From Oxyruncus cristatus (lineage: Eukaryota > Chordata > Aves > Passeriformes > Cotingidae), in the NCBI GenBank assembly GCA_013399855.1, contig VXAY01006162.1:15415-79414 (forward strand): a stretch of DNA of 64,000 bases. Reading direction: 5' to 3'. Below, piece by piece: positions 49,801 to 59,952 of the stretch. A model generated the notes under the pieces. The model was given only the letters and a program-made list of their open reading frames with translations, was not told where the DNA came from and searched no databases. The position numbers and the translations under genes are program-made. Each line of letters begins with the position of its first letter. The stretch's first letter is position 1.

Positions 49801-51424
49801 CTGCTCAGAAACCCTGTGCAGAGCTGCCCTGTGGTTTTTATGGATTTCATTACATGGAGAGGTAATAACATCAAAATTAAGTTTATAATAGCTGATTTAC
49901 ATGGGGAAGGATTTCATACAACCTGTAATCATTAGTGTTCAAACACTGGTGTTACAGCTGAATTATCTTCACTGAATGTAACTTAGTTTAAGTGAATCCA
50001 CAAATTCAACAGTAGAATTTGCACCAGGAGACAAAAAGCTGGTGAACATTTTTCAAATGTGTAACTCAAGAAGGTCCCACAATAACTTGAATTACAGCCT
50101 ATTTTTGACTCTGTGGAAGATGATTCCACTGTCCCAGGGTTTCTGTAGATTTAGGTGGCCACTAGAAGAGTGGAGAACTACAAATAGAACGTTTTCCTAA
50201 GTGGCAAAAGTTCCCCTGTACCCCAAAATAATGTGATTTAACTGTGTTCTTTTGGCAGAGCCCAGTGATTAAAAAACCTACCTCTGGTGATTCAATTTGG
50301 AGAACAGATTTATGATGTTTGGAGAACATTTTTATGGTTACACCTTTGACAGGAGAGACTAAACAACGATCAGAAAGAAAATTCTGTTCCTCAACAAACA
50401 CACAAATAAAGGCAGATATTTTCTTTAGGAAAAAAATAATAATGATTCAAAAATTACTATTAAATATAGTAACGACAACCTAATGCAAGTCATTCAATTA
50501 CAGAGGACAACACTAACTGCACCATAATCCAACATCAGACAGTTCCAACATGTAAAAACTTCCACTGTATCTTTTTAGCACAAAAAGTTTAACTGTAGGA
50601 GTTAATTTTTTTCGTGAGTTTCTAGATCTAATAATGTAATTCTCTGGGACAAGTAATGGCTTTACGAAATAAAAAGGTAATTTTCTTCTTCTGTACAACT
50701 TTTCATGAGGTGTTTTTGTTGTCAGCCTCAGCAGATTGCTTGGGTCCAAACCTTCCCGTTGCTCTTTACTCTTGTGAAAAGAAAAACGTTTAGAAACTTT
50801 TCCCTAGGATTCTCTGCAGCCACTTTGAATCAAGGTGACAAAGCAGCAAGAACAAACTCTGGCTGTTCAGACCCAGCAGTCTCTTAAAAGAGTTGAAAAA
50901 GGCCCCAGAGTGCAATTCTGATGCAGAATACGGAGAAATCTAACAAACAAAAATACAAATAACAAACACTTTATTCCATTCACATTTAGCACAGACTTTG
51001 CAAATAGTTTTCAATGGAAGCTAAGAACATACTTTCACTGCAGCCTTCAATTTGAAAGTTGAGAATGTGAAAACCAAGCTACAGCCCGTGTCACGCTGCT
51101 GCCTCACCTTTGTTTCTTTAAGTCCTCCAAGCACCATTTAAAGGTCACGAAAATACGCTAAAATATCAGAGTTAATACTAAAAGAAAGAGAACGGGAAAG
51201 ACTCAAGTATTTGACTGAAGTGGCTGGATTACATTTGCCCAATCCATGTGTTTCATGCCCAGGATCAGCTGGAGAAAAGGGGAGCCTGAGTCATCAGCTA
51301 CATCAAAGCCCAGGTCCTGTGCCCGGGCTGAGCAGGAGCGATACCTGCGCTCATCTGCCCACTGCAGAACTTTTAATTACACTCCCCCAGCCAGCAGAAT
51401 CAGGGACTAAAACCCCCAGATTAC

Positions 51425-51574
51425 CTTGATTGCTCTGTCATTATCTGTCATCAGCTGCTGCTTCTCATCTTCCAACTTCTGTATAACTTCCTGGAGCCGC
51501 TGCTCCGCCACAAGCTGCTGCCGGCTGTTCTCCTCTGTCAGGGAGGAAATGGTTGTCTTAAGCTCAGCTATGAC
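51425..51574 (-). CDS. CEP112: CEP112 coding exon (50 codons)
   Basis: Phase 0 at both ends, with a strong acceptor TTTTCTTTTTAG and donor AAG|GTAATC. The translation runs VIAELKTTISSLTEENSRQQ, then LVAEQRLQEVIQKLEDEKQQ, then LMTDNDRAIK. It corresponds closely to the human CEP112 segment with IAEL-TTISSL-EENS-QQ, AAERRLQ and DND-AIK. The heptad pattern of hydrophobic residues (I, L, L, V, L, I, L, M) with charged residues between them indicates a continuous coiled coil. Confidence 0.95.
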
Positions 51575-53705
51575 CTAAAAAGAAAACAGCAGGTTAAAAT
51601 CCCCCTTCAGTGAAAGGCATGTATTTTGCACGTTTTTATGCCTGGTACAAACATGGCACTGGCAAGCGCTGCTGTGCAACCTAAATATTTGAAATTACCA
51701 TATTGGACACTGGCAGGCACGACATTCCACGCAGAGAAGAGGGATATAGCGAGGCTGTAAACGACAAAAATTGCTGAACACACGATATTTGGAAGGGTTT
51801 TCCACTATGACATTCCAAAATATTTACTCATGAGAACAAAGCACATCTGTGATGTTCAGAACCCGAGCCTGTTCCCAGTCTGCCCCTGCTCCGAGACCAG
51901 GAGGGAGAGTTTACACAGCGATGGTGCGCTCGTTTTCCAGAAGGATATTTTACAGCCTGATACTGCTGAGAAGAAAAACGCCCACATTTACATACTGGGC
52001 TGAAGTCTGAACGTGATAGTGAAATTTCTGAGCTGCTGAAAGGAGCAGATTCTGCTTAGCAGTACAGTGGGGACCTGATTCCACGTCCAGGACCCTTAAA
52101 CAAGACCTTTTATGTGATTCACTCGTGATTTGTTGAACTGTACTTGTTCCACCTTTTCCATCACTGGGGAAAGTCATAACTGAACCTGATCCTTTAGGCA
52201 CATTTACAGAATTTTATACTGACATGTCAGCACCCAGCAAAGCACTTAAACACGCAGGAGAGTCACTGACTTTAATGTATCTATTCAAGCTTAAGGTTAA
52301 GCTGCTGTGGCAGCATAATGCAGTCTAATTCTAAAAGCACTTCAGCACAGAGGCAGTTCAGGGAGGGACAACCAGAGTGCTCAGACTCTGTATTTGCCAG
52401 GCCTCCTCACTGGTAGAGAAACATTTAACTATACTAACTACGTGATTATCTAGGAAAAAAATAGTTCTAAAACACTACTGACAGGCCAGGGCTAATGTAA
52501 GAAGAAATGTGCTACAAACGAAGGTACAGGAATCCCTGGGAAAGGGGAAAAGGACTGACTAAAACCTGTTGGTAAATTTATTTCTCTGTTTTACTACTAA
52601 AGAAATCCCAGAGAATATTTCTTTTCCAAAAACAAATTAAAAAAAAATAATAAACCCCAAACATGAAATGAAATGAAAAATAATAAACCCCAAACAGTAC
52701 TTTGTGTTGTCCCACTCTGTCACCTTTTCAAAATAAAACAAAATAACAAACCCTTCAATATAACACAAAGGTGGGATTTAAAGCTTTTCCTGGGTTAAGG
52801 CCCTGGGCCAGCACAGGAGCTCTGAAATACAGGCAAGGAAATTTCAGCATGAATTGATGAAGAAAGATCTGCTTTGTGCAGTGCTTTTCAGAGCAAAAAG
52901 AAAAAAAAAAATCTATTTACTTTGTATAAACTTCAGAGGAAATTTCTTGAAATCTCTTCTCTGTGTGGGTGTTAAAAGTGAATGTTCCAAGAGGCCACAG
53001 AGAGTAAGATTAGACAGATGTTGTCAGCAACACGACCACAAGAAACGTTGTGATTGACCTATTATTAATAGTGAGCTACAAAAAACAAAAAAAACCCAAA
53101 CCCAACTATGTTCAAGTAACTTCAGGGGTTTGATTTAAATCCAGAAAACTAAAGAAATTCAGACACCAGGGTGAAACTGCTTTATGGTGCCAAATAGCCC
53201 TGACAGATGATGTATGTGTTGTGTCTGCCCCAGAAAGTGCCAAGGATCTGGTCACGGGTCCAGCTCTCCCCAGTGAAGGGTATTAGTTACAGCAATGCCC
53301 TCCTTAATAAAAAACATGTCCCCAAACTTTTCCATTTTGAGGCCAATTAATTTCAGTCAGACAGAAATTATTCTGACATTTAGGTTAAAGAGTTCTTCCC
53401 TCGCACTGCACCACCTTGGTGCTCCCACTGCAACAATTAAAGCAATTTCCCTCACCTCTTGTTTAAAAATTCAGAAATGCTTAAGTTATTCCAACTGTCT
53501 GTAAGGAATGGACCAAGAGCCATTTTTGTCTTGACATTATCCATTTCCTGCTACTCAGGTTCAGATGGAAAGATGAAAAAATAAAAGTTTTGTTGTTGTT
53601 GTTTCTTTCTTTCTTTACAAATAAGGTTCTCAAAAATCACTAAAAGGCATTTTGGAAAGAGAGCATTCCCTCTGATTTACCACAAAATTATGGAATTGGT
53701 GTGGG

Positions 53706-53811
53706 TGGAATGGACCAGCTCAAATCAGGATGACCCAGAGCTGGTTGCTCAGCATCAGGCCAAGTCAGGTTTAAGTATCTCCAGGGATGGGGACCCCACA
53801 ACCTCTCTGTA
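53706..53811 (-). repeat. CR1 LINE fragment
   Basis: The plus strand shows 'tggaatggaccagctcaaat', 'cccagagctggttgctca', 'gtatctccagggatgggga' and 'ccccacaacctctctg', matching the reverse complement of an internal CR1 3' segment. The extreme tail is absent. Confidence 0.75.
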
Positions 53812-54861
53812 TGCAAATAAATGTGTAGAAAACACATATTAGGTTTGAGAAATGTAACGTAAGACCTATTTAGCAAAGAGTCTGATAAATGCAGTGCCAA
53901 AAAATGCAGTGTGAAAAAGTAGCAGTCCAATAAATGTCACCAAAAGAATTCTGGACAAGTGTCTCAGCGAATGAGACTCGAAGGAGTTGAAAATGAGTTC
54001 TAAAACATTTTAAAGTGTTGGTAAAACAGTAAAGTTTGCAGTTTCTTGTTATTGTCTCACTGGTCACTTCTGTCTAGTTTAGAGGCTGCTAAACCCTTCT
54101 TCGTAGCGTTTTTATTGACTTTAAAAGAGTATTATTAGACTATTGGCTGAAAACAGAGTTTTCAAACCCAGGCAGACGTTCAGCTGCGGCTGGGAGGAAT
54201 GAGGAGAATGACACCTCCACACAAATCCTCGTGGCAACTTTCTTATTATTAAAAGCTTAACTTCTAGTTGCATCTCCATCATTTTTCACACTTCACTACT
54301 ACCTGTCAGTCAAACTGAAAGGTGGAATTTTTGAAAATCATCCCGTCTTACCATTTTTAAGCAAGTAAATTCAACATGCATTTTCGTCTTCCGTGTTCAA
54401 ATACTACTATGAAGAACAAAAATTCAAGTCAAAACCAGTTTGCTTTTAGGACACTGACATTCCTCGAGGTGTTTTTTTCGGGCAGAAGTGCAGAACTGGT
54501 GAGGAGCAACGATAAAGATGAAGATGACACAGTTGGGGCTGTTGTCCCACCATTTACTGCCCGTGTGACACCACCTTTAATGTGAAATGCAAGTCCTAGC
54601 TGAGCAGCTGCTCCTGGTTCTATGAGATGTGCTGGTTGATGGAGCACCTCACCTTCCCTTCCCAGTGACTGAAGGAGGACTCAGTCCTCTTTGGTCCCCA
54701 GGAGATGAAAAAGTAGATCAAAAAGATGAAATTTAGAACTCAGAAAGGCCTCATCTGTTTTTTTCTAGTCAGCTTTAAGCTTTGTGTTTTTTGAAGGGTT
54801 AAAATCTGCAAGAAGGACACTGGACGGAAACTGGGAAACAGTTTAGACTTCTCTTGGTTTA

Positions 54862-55085
54862 GGGTTAGAGATTAGAGAAAGGTTCTTCCCCTAGAGGGTG
54901 GCTGGGCACTGACCAGGCTCCCCAGGGCAATGGGCACAGCCCCAAGGCTGCCAGAGCTCCAGGAGGGTTTGGATGATCCTCTGGGGCACAGGGTGTGAGT
55001 CTTGGGGATGGTCCTGTGCAGGGCCAGGAGTTGGACTCCATGATCCTCGTGGGTCGCTTCCAGCTCGGCATATCCCGTGATTCTG
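54862..55085 (+). repeat. CR1 LINE 3' fragment next to a CEP112 exon
   Basis: Shows 'gagaaaggttcttccccta', 'gagggtggctgggcactga', 'ccaggctccccagggcaatg', 'ggccaggagttggactcca' and the ending 'tatcccgtgattctgg'. It belongs to a CR1 subfamily different from the 'tagtggaaggtgtccc' type. It lies antisense to CEP112. Confidence 0.9.
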
Positions 55086-55185
55086 GTTGTCAAGACCCAC
55101 ATTTAAGAGCAGAAGTAATTCCACCTCTCACCAAGCCTCCAAACTCAACAGATTCACTGGAGGCTCCTGTCTTCTCACCACCTAC

Positions 55186-55248
55186 CTGCGAGGATTTAGC
55201 CAGTTTCTGACTGTACTCCTTCTCAGTCTGCTTCAGTCTGCTGCTGGC
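55186..55248 (-). CDS. CEP112: CEP112 coding exon (21 codons), most 5' exon seen here
   Basis: Phase 0 at both ends, with acceptor TGTGTGTTCCAG and donor CAG|GTAGGT. It encodes ASSRLKQTEKEYSQKLAKSS followed by Q. The SRLKQ-EKEY-QKLAKSSQ pattern is nearly identical to human CEP112 directly before the IAEL-TTISSL exon, which fixes the identification and the order. The preceding exon should end in phase 0; none was found with confidence up to base 64000. Confidence 0.93.
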
Positions 55249-55536
55249 CTGGAACACACACGGGAGACAAGCAGATTAGCTCAGAGGAGGAACGTGTACA
55301 GACACTTTGCCACCGACCCCTCGGCTTGGCACCTCACCCACACGCCTATCGCCGAGCGCCGGCCCCGCGCCAGCCCCAACGCCCTTTTGTGGCAGCCAAA
55401 AAACCACAAGGGCTTGGCTTTGATCTCGGGCCAACTATTCATCACTTAAAAGAGGGGAGAAATTGTACCTCTGCTGCCAATTATTAGAAAAACATAAAGA
55501 CTTTGCGGGTTGAAAAAAAAAAAAAAAGGGAGAAAA

Positions 55537-55578
55537 TGAGTGAGTGTGAGAGAGTGTGTGTGTGTGTGTGTGCATGTG
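55537..55578. repeat. TG dinucleotide microsatellite
   Basis: TGAG units run into an uninterrupted TG stretch of about eleven units, then CATGTG. A 15-base poly-A (55513-55527) lies just to the left. Confidence 0.9.
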
Positions 55579-57776
55579 CCAGGGGAAGGAGGCAAAGCAC
55601 ACAAATGAGTTTATCAGGGTGGATTTGCTTCTGAATGGAGGGGAAAATGAAGAGAAAGTCCCAAGCATAGGCTGCCAGTGGAGGACACAGCTCCACATCT
55701 CAGGGCTGTGTCTGCAACTGCTTTTTGTCCCATTGCACGTCCCTTCTCATGGAAAGGTGGGGATTACACTGAAAATCAACCCGGGATGCAGCTGAACCAG
55801 CTCTTGGACATACAGCTCTTTCCTTCTCCCAGTATTTTGTTCACAACTCAAAGAATAAAACAGAGGACAAGGTTGCTTTGTCATACCACAATCCAACAAG
55901 CAAATATTTCAATAACTGCAGGAAAAATAGCTCTGAACCTTTTTTTCCCCCCCAAAATAATTTAATTGCAGAGATAATTTGATAGTAATGATATTAATAA
56001 AAAAATAAATCCAATTTCATTTCAGGACAGAATTCTGACTTGAATTTTTCCTGCAGCAACCAGCCCAGCCCAGCCCCACCACGCTGTCCTCAGGTGAACT
56101 GCTGAGCGCTCTCGTCTTCTTGGCTCTAAAACTCCAGGACAGGTGTCTAAGACAAATATTTTCTTAGAGGGGACAGAACATTACGCAGCTGAGTTCTGAA
56201 GCAAATTTAAGCTGATTAAGTTTTCAAAACCTATCTGACCTCCTGCTCAAACCTTTGATCTGTCGTCCTTAGTTTTCCGGCACAGCATCCAGCACCCAAA
56301 CACAGCTCCTGTCGCTTCCCCGCGACCTTGGGGGGACCCTGAAGCCTCTGAACCCTGCCTGGATCCAGTTTTAGGATCGAAACTCCACTTCTGCGACCCC
56401 CAGGGATTTGAGTCAAGCAAACAGTCTTATTGATTTCACTGGACTAGAAATTTAGGAGCTTAAGGTTGCCGAGTGTTCGTGGATTGCCGTGGTAGGGCTG
56501 GAATGATCCCCTGCAATCCCGGCAGCTCTGTAAGGTGCAGCTTAATGTAAGTATATTACAGCCAGTTCAAAGCAACCCTCAACCTCACATGATGTGCAAC
56601 TGAAGATCCTGAATCCCTTCAAATTCCAGGATTATGAAACATTCGGATGTCTCTAGTTCATCTGTTTGTTGGTACCAAGGAATCTACTCAAATTACTAAC
56701 TCAAATTACAAAGACTCTACTCAGTTATCAAACTTCATTTATCAATTAACAAATTTGGTATTTTACCACCATAATTTGACAATTTACTCCCATTTCTGAG
56801 AACACATTTCAGTTGTTTTTCATTATAAAGAGAGATAATGGCACCCCTTATTGGTTTAAAGCAGCATATAGAAGAATTCTGGAGCACCAGACAAATTAAA
56901 TTTCACTTTTTCTACACTTGTCATTCAAAGTGTGCCACAAACACGGCGAGGGCAAATCGTGGGAGTGCATAAATAAAACGAGTGGTGACACAGCAGTTAA
57001 CCCAGAGAGCTCTGTCCTGCTCCACTTCTCTTTGTACTCAGCTGACCAATGTTAGCACTTTTCTATTGTATTGCAGTCTAGTTTTAGATGATGTTTTACC
57101 ACCACTGCATAATATGAAGTGACTGAAACTGTCAGTTTATCTTTAGGGGAAAAAAGCAAAAAATAAATTACAGTAATAGTATAAATTACTGTTACTCCCA
57201 GAAAGGGAGAGACACTCCTCAGCAAGGCACTGCACAGATCACGTTACAGCTGCTCTCGCTCAACTTGCCTGGGGTGAAAGTCCTCATCTTTCATAGAAGC
57301 AGCTTTAAAACCTCCTGAACCAAAAGAAGAAATCCCAATAAATAATAAAAAACCCACTCATAACTTCCATAAACAAACTAGAATTTGTTTGTTCACACTG
57401 AGTAGAACCAGGTCGACCTCTGCGAGACATGACAGAGGTGATCCAAAGGAAAGAAACGCTGGATTTCGGTGTTTTATTCCTAACTGAAGGCAAAGACAGT
57501 ATATCCCACCAGTTTACTTAAAGGGAGTTGCAACATTCTATTTTACAATGGCTTTAACAAATTCCAATTAGCAAAATGTTTTATAAGCTGTCTCCCAGTC
57601 ATCAACAAACCACAAATTCTTGCATTCACTTGCAGTCCCAAACATCCCTATTTGAGGGGTCTACATTTCAGAGGTACTGAGCTCCCAAAGCTTCCACTGG
57701 ATATTGCACAAGGATTGGCTCCAGCTGTCTAAAGTTGGCTATGTCAGCTCTGTGGCACTAAAACCTATGGACACTC

Positions 57777-58100
57777 CCTTCCAGTACCTAAAGGAGGTTT
57801 ATGGGAAGGCTGGAGAGGGACTTGTCAAGGGCATGTAGCAATAGGACAAGGGGGAATGGCCTTAAGCTGAAGGAGGGAAGGGTTAGATGGGATATTAGGA
57901 AGAAATTCTTCCCTGGGAGGGGGGGGAGGCCCTGGCACAGGTTGCCCAGAGAAGCTGTGGCTGCTCCATTCCTGGAAGTGTCCAAGGCCAGGTTGGATGG
58001 GGTTTGGAGCAACCTGGGCTAGTGGAAGGTGTCCCTGCCCATGGCAGGGGGTGGAATGAGATGAGCTTTAAGGTTCTTCCAACCCAAACCATTCTGTGAC
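57777..58100 (+). repeat. CR1 LINE 3' fragment (longest copy in the window)
   Basis: About 320 bases of CR1 3' region with all usual blocks: 'aaggctggagagggactt', 'atattaggaagaaattcttc', 'gcacaggttgcccagagaag', 'ggaagtgtccaaggccaggt', 'tagtggaaggtgtccctgcc' and the end 'aacccaaaccattctgtgac'. It is close to the copies at 35225 and 59434, so it is the same or a related subfamily and relatively young. Confidence 0.95.
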
Positions 58101-59433
58101 TCCTGCTGACTCCAGCTTTTCTCTGAGGCCCGTAACACCCAACAGGTCTTGCATCATCACAGCCCACACGAGCAGCACCAGCACAGCTCTGCAGAAGGCA
58201 GAGTTACAGCCCACAGCTTACAGGCCTGGTCAGCTGAAGAGATCTAACTCCTGGGGATGCCTGGGAGCCCTTTTTTCCACTTTGTCTTTTCCTGCAGAAA
58301 TATGAAACTTCTCCTTCTTAAAAACCTGCAACCAAACTAATTTAATCCCTCTTTACACAGGCTGTTGCTGCACAGCCACGGGAGGCACAAACCTCCTTCC
58401 CTGGGGCACGTGCAGCCCTGCTACACCCCAAAAACCTACCTGTTTACTCTGGGTTTTTTTTAAGGAACGAGTTCCAGCAAAGTAAACACACACATAGCTG
58501 TGTACAGTGAGCTTTGGGGAGGATTTATGTCCCATTTATCTTGACAAGTGAGAAGGTTCACCCTGGCCTGCTGCACACACACAGCAGTTTCCCGGGCTCC
58601 TGCTTTTCCAACCGGCTGCTTGGCTCACAAGTTGCTCCTGTATTATTTTAAGGGCATTCCCTCCCTTTCAGGTTATTGCTATTTCAGAAACATAATGAAT
58701 AAGGACCCAAGTGCAAGGTGAACATTTGGAGGGTCAGCCAGTCATCATTAAAGCCCAGCTCTTTTTATAGCAATGGGCAGCGCTGCAAATACAGTTAATG
58801 GTCTGAAACCGGTTTTCTGTGTGCAAGAGGTGGCTGCTGAAATTCCCACTTGGCAAAAACTTGTCAGAAGCATCAATTGTAATATCCATTTTTGTAATGA
58901 AAAAGGTTTAAATTGGATAAGCCGTAGAGGAATGCCACTGATTCAAAAATTAACTTCTGTTTAGTTTCACACAGTTAATACGTATTTTAGCTAAAATTAT
59001 CTGATTATGACAATTTTACATGCAGTTATTTTATATTACAGAGTGAGGACTTTTGCATTAGAAAGATTATGTCCTTGTTACAGTTAATTGGTTTTAAAAA
59101 CCAACTATAATTCTTTAACGAGCCTTAAAGCATCATATTGTGGTTGCTGAGCCAAAACTGCAGCGACTTCAACAAAACATTTCACATAAAAATTAAAAAT
59201 GGTATTAGCACTACAGATGTGGTGTCTGAATTAGTGAGTGCTGCTCTAACACGGCCCCTTTCTCATTTTCTCCTTTCATGAAACTGAGCAGAATTACTAA
59301 GAATAAAAGAGCAAAGGATCTATGATGGGACCACACCGCAAAAGCACAACTTGTTCTACCCTAATTACAAAGTATTTATACGCTATTTTTAAGGTATAAG
59401 GTGTATTTGAGGGCACTTTTAGTTCTAGTTCTA

Positions 59434-59550
59434 GTTGGACAGGGCTTGGAGCAACCTGGGCTAGTGGAAGGTGTCCCTGCCCATGGCAGGGGGTGGAACT
59501 GGATGAGTTTTAAGGTCCCTTCCAACCCAAACCATCCCAGGATTCTGTGA
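59434..59550 (+). repeat. CR1 LINE 3' fragment
   Basis: Begins 'ttggacagggcttggagcaa', passes 'tagtggaaggtgtccctgcc' and ends 'catcccaggattctgtga'. It abuts a second CR1 tail of another subfamily. Confidence 0.93.
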
Positions 59551-59551
59551 C

Positions 59552-59640
59552 ATGGTTTAGTAGTGGGCTATGGTTGGGTTTGTGGTTGGACTCAATGACC
59601 TTAAAGGTCTTTTCCAACCTAAATGATTCCATGATTCTCT
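59552..59640 (+). repeat. CR1 LINE 3'-tail fragment of a second subfamily
   Basis: Reads 'atggtttagtagtgggcta', 'tggttggactcaatgacctt' and 'aaaggtcttttccaacct', then the end 'gattccatgattctct'. The tail type is the same as at 5370-5417 and differs from the neighbour at 59434. Confidence 0.9.
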
Positions 59641-59645
59641 ATCTT

Positions 59646-59696
59646 CATATATATAGATATATATTTATATAGTTATATATAGAGAGATATATATTT
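59646..59696. repeat. TA-rich microsatellite
   Basis: ATATAT, AGATAT and TTATAT units starting directly after the CR1 tail; probably grown from the CR1 terminal repeat (inference). Confidence 0.8.
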
Positions 59697-59848
59697 ACAG
59701 CCATATTTACTAATAGTAAAGCAGATTTAAGAACTTTTCTATTTAGGGTACCAGCTATGAAAGAATCATTTCTCATAATGCCTGCAACTAGATAAATGTG
59801 GCCATACATAAGCTGATCCTCCATAATTAGTTAGATAAAAGTGTAAGC

Positions 59849-59853
<5 letters not shown>

Positions 59854-59890
<37 letters not shown>

Positions 59891-59952
59891 AAAAAAAAAA
59901 GGGGAAAAAAGGAGGAAAAAATCAAAGGGTGGGGGAAAAAGAAGAAAGAAAA
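59854..59952. repeat. Poly-A and polypurine tract
   Basis: A run of 34 A (59854-59887), then about 65 bases made almost wholly of A and G with several G-runs of three to five. On the CEP112 sense strand this is a polypyrimidine tract. CR1 elements have no poly-A tail, and nothing retroposed is visible to its left. Confidence 0.9.

Larger units (their letters stand above)
27637..51424 (-). other. CEP112: CEP112 intron (about 23.8 kb) between the 51.4 kb and 27.5 kb exons
   Basis: The largest intron in the window. Recognised content: three CR1 fragments (28842, 35225 and 40758), a TA/CA-rich block at 32783-32832, poly-T runs near 28484-28499 and 49482-49496, a perfect 20-base palindrome at 29377-29396, a hairpin at 37856-37886 and a TAAT-rich cluster near 32971-33052. 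Long frames such as 40005-40673 (plus) and 47049-47630 (minus) show no domain or codon signal and are not called genes. Confidence 0.75.
51575..55185 (-). other. CEP112: CEP112 intron (about 3.6 kb) between the 55.2 kb and 51.4 kb exons
   Basis: Contains two CR1 fragments (53706 and 54862), a roughly 20-base direct repeat around 52645-52697 and a few A-rich tracts. The CR1 at 54862-55085 ends only about 100 bases from the donor of the 55.2 kb exon. No other gene was recognised. Confidence 0.75.
11457..55248 (-). other. CEP112: CEP112 locus, 3' part (last five coding exons and four introns)
   Basis: Five minus-strand exons join in frame (all phase 0) to encode the last 150 residues of CEP112, a long coiled-coil protein of the centrosome whose human form is about 955 residues. 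Identification rests on residue-level similarity, recalled from memory, across consecutive exons: EKEY-QKLAKSSQ, IAEL-TTISSL-EENS-QQ, LQDELE, LKGLMPA, ELEDTI-SLKSQ and FLQKR-ILQE appear in the right order and with matching exon lengths. The protein has no enzymatic motif; nearly every segment is rich in E, K, Q and L with heptad character, in keeping with a structural role at the centrosome. The 5' part of the gene lies beyond base 64000. Transcription runs from high to low coordinates. Confidence 0.92.
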
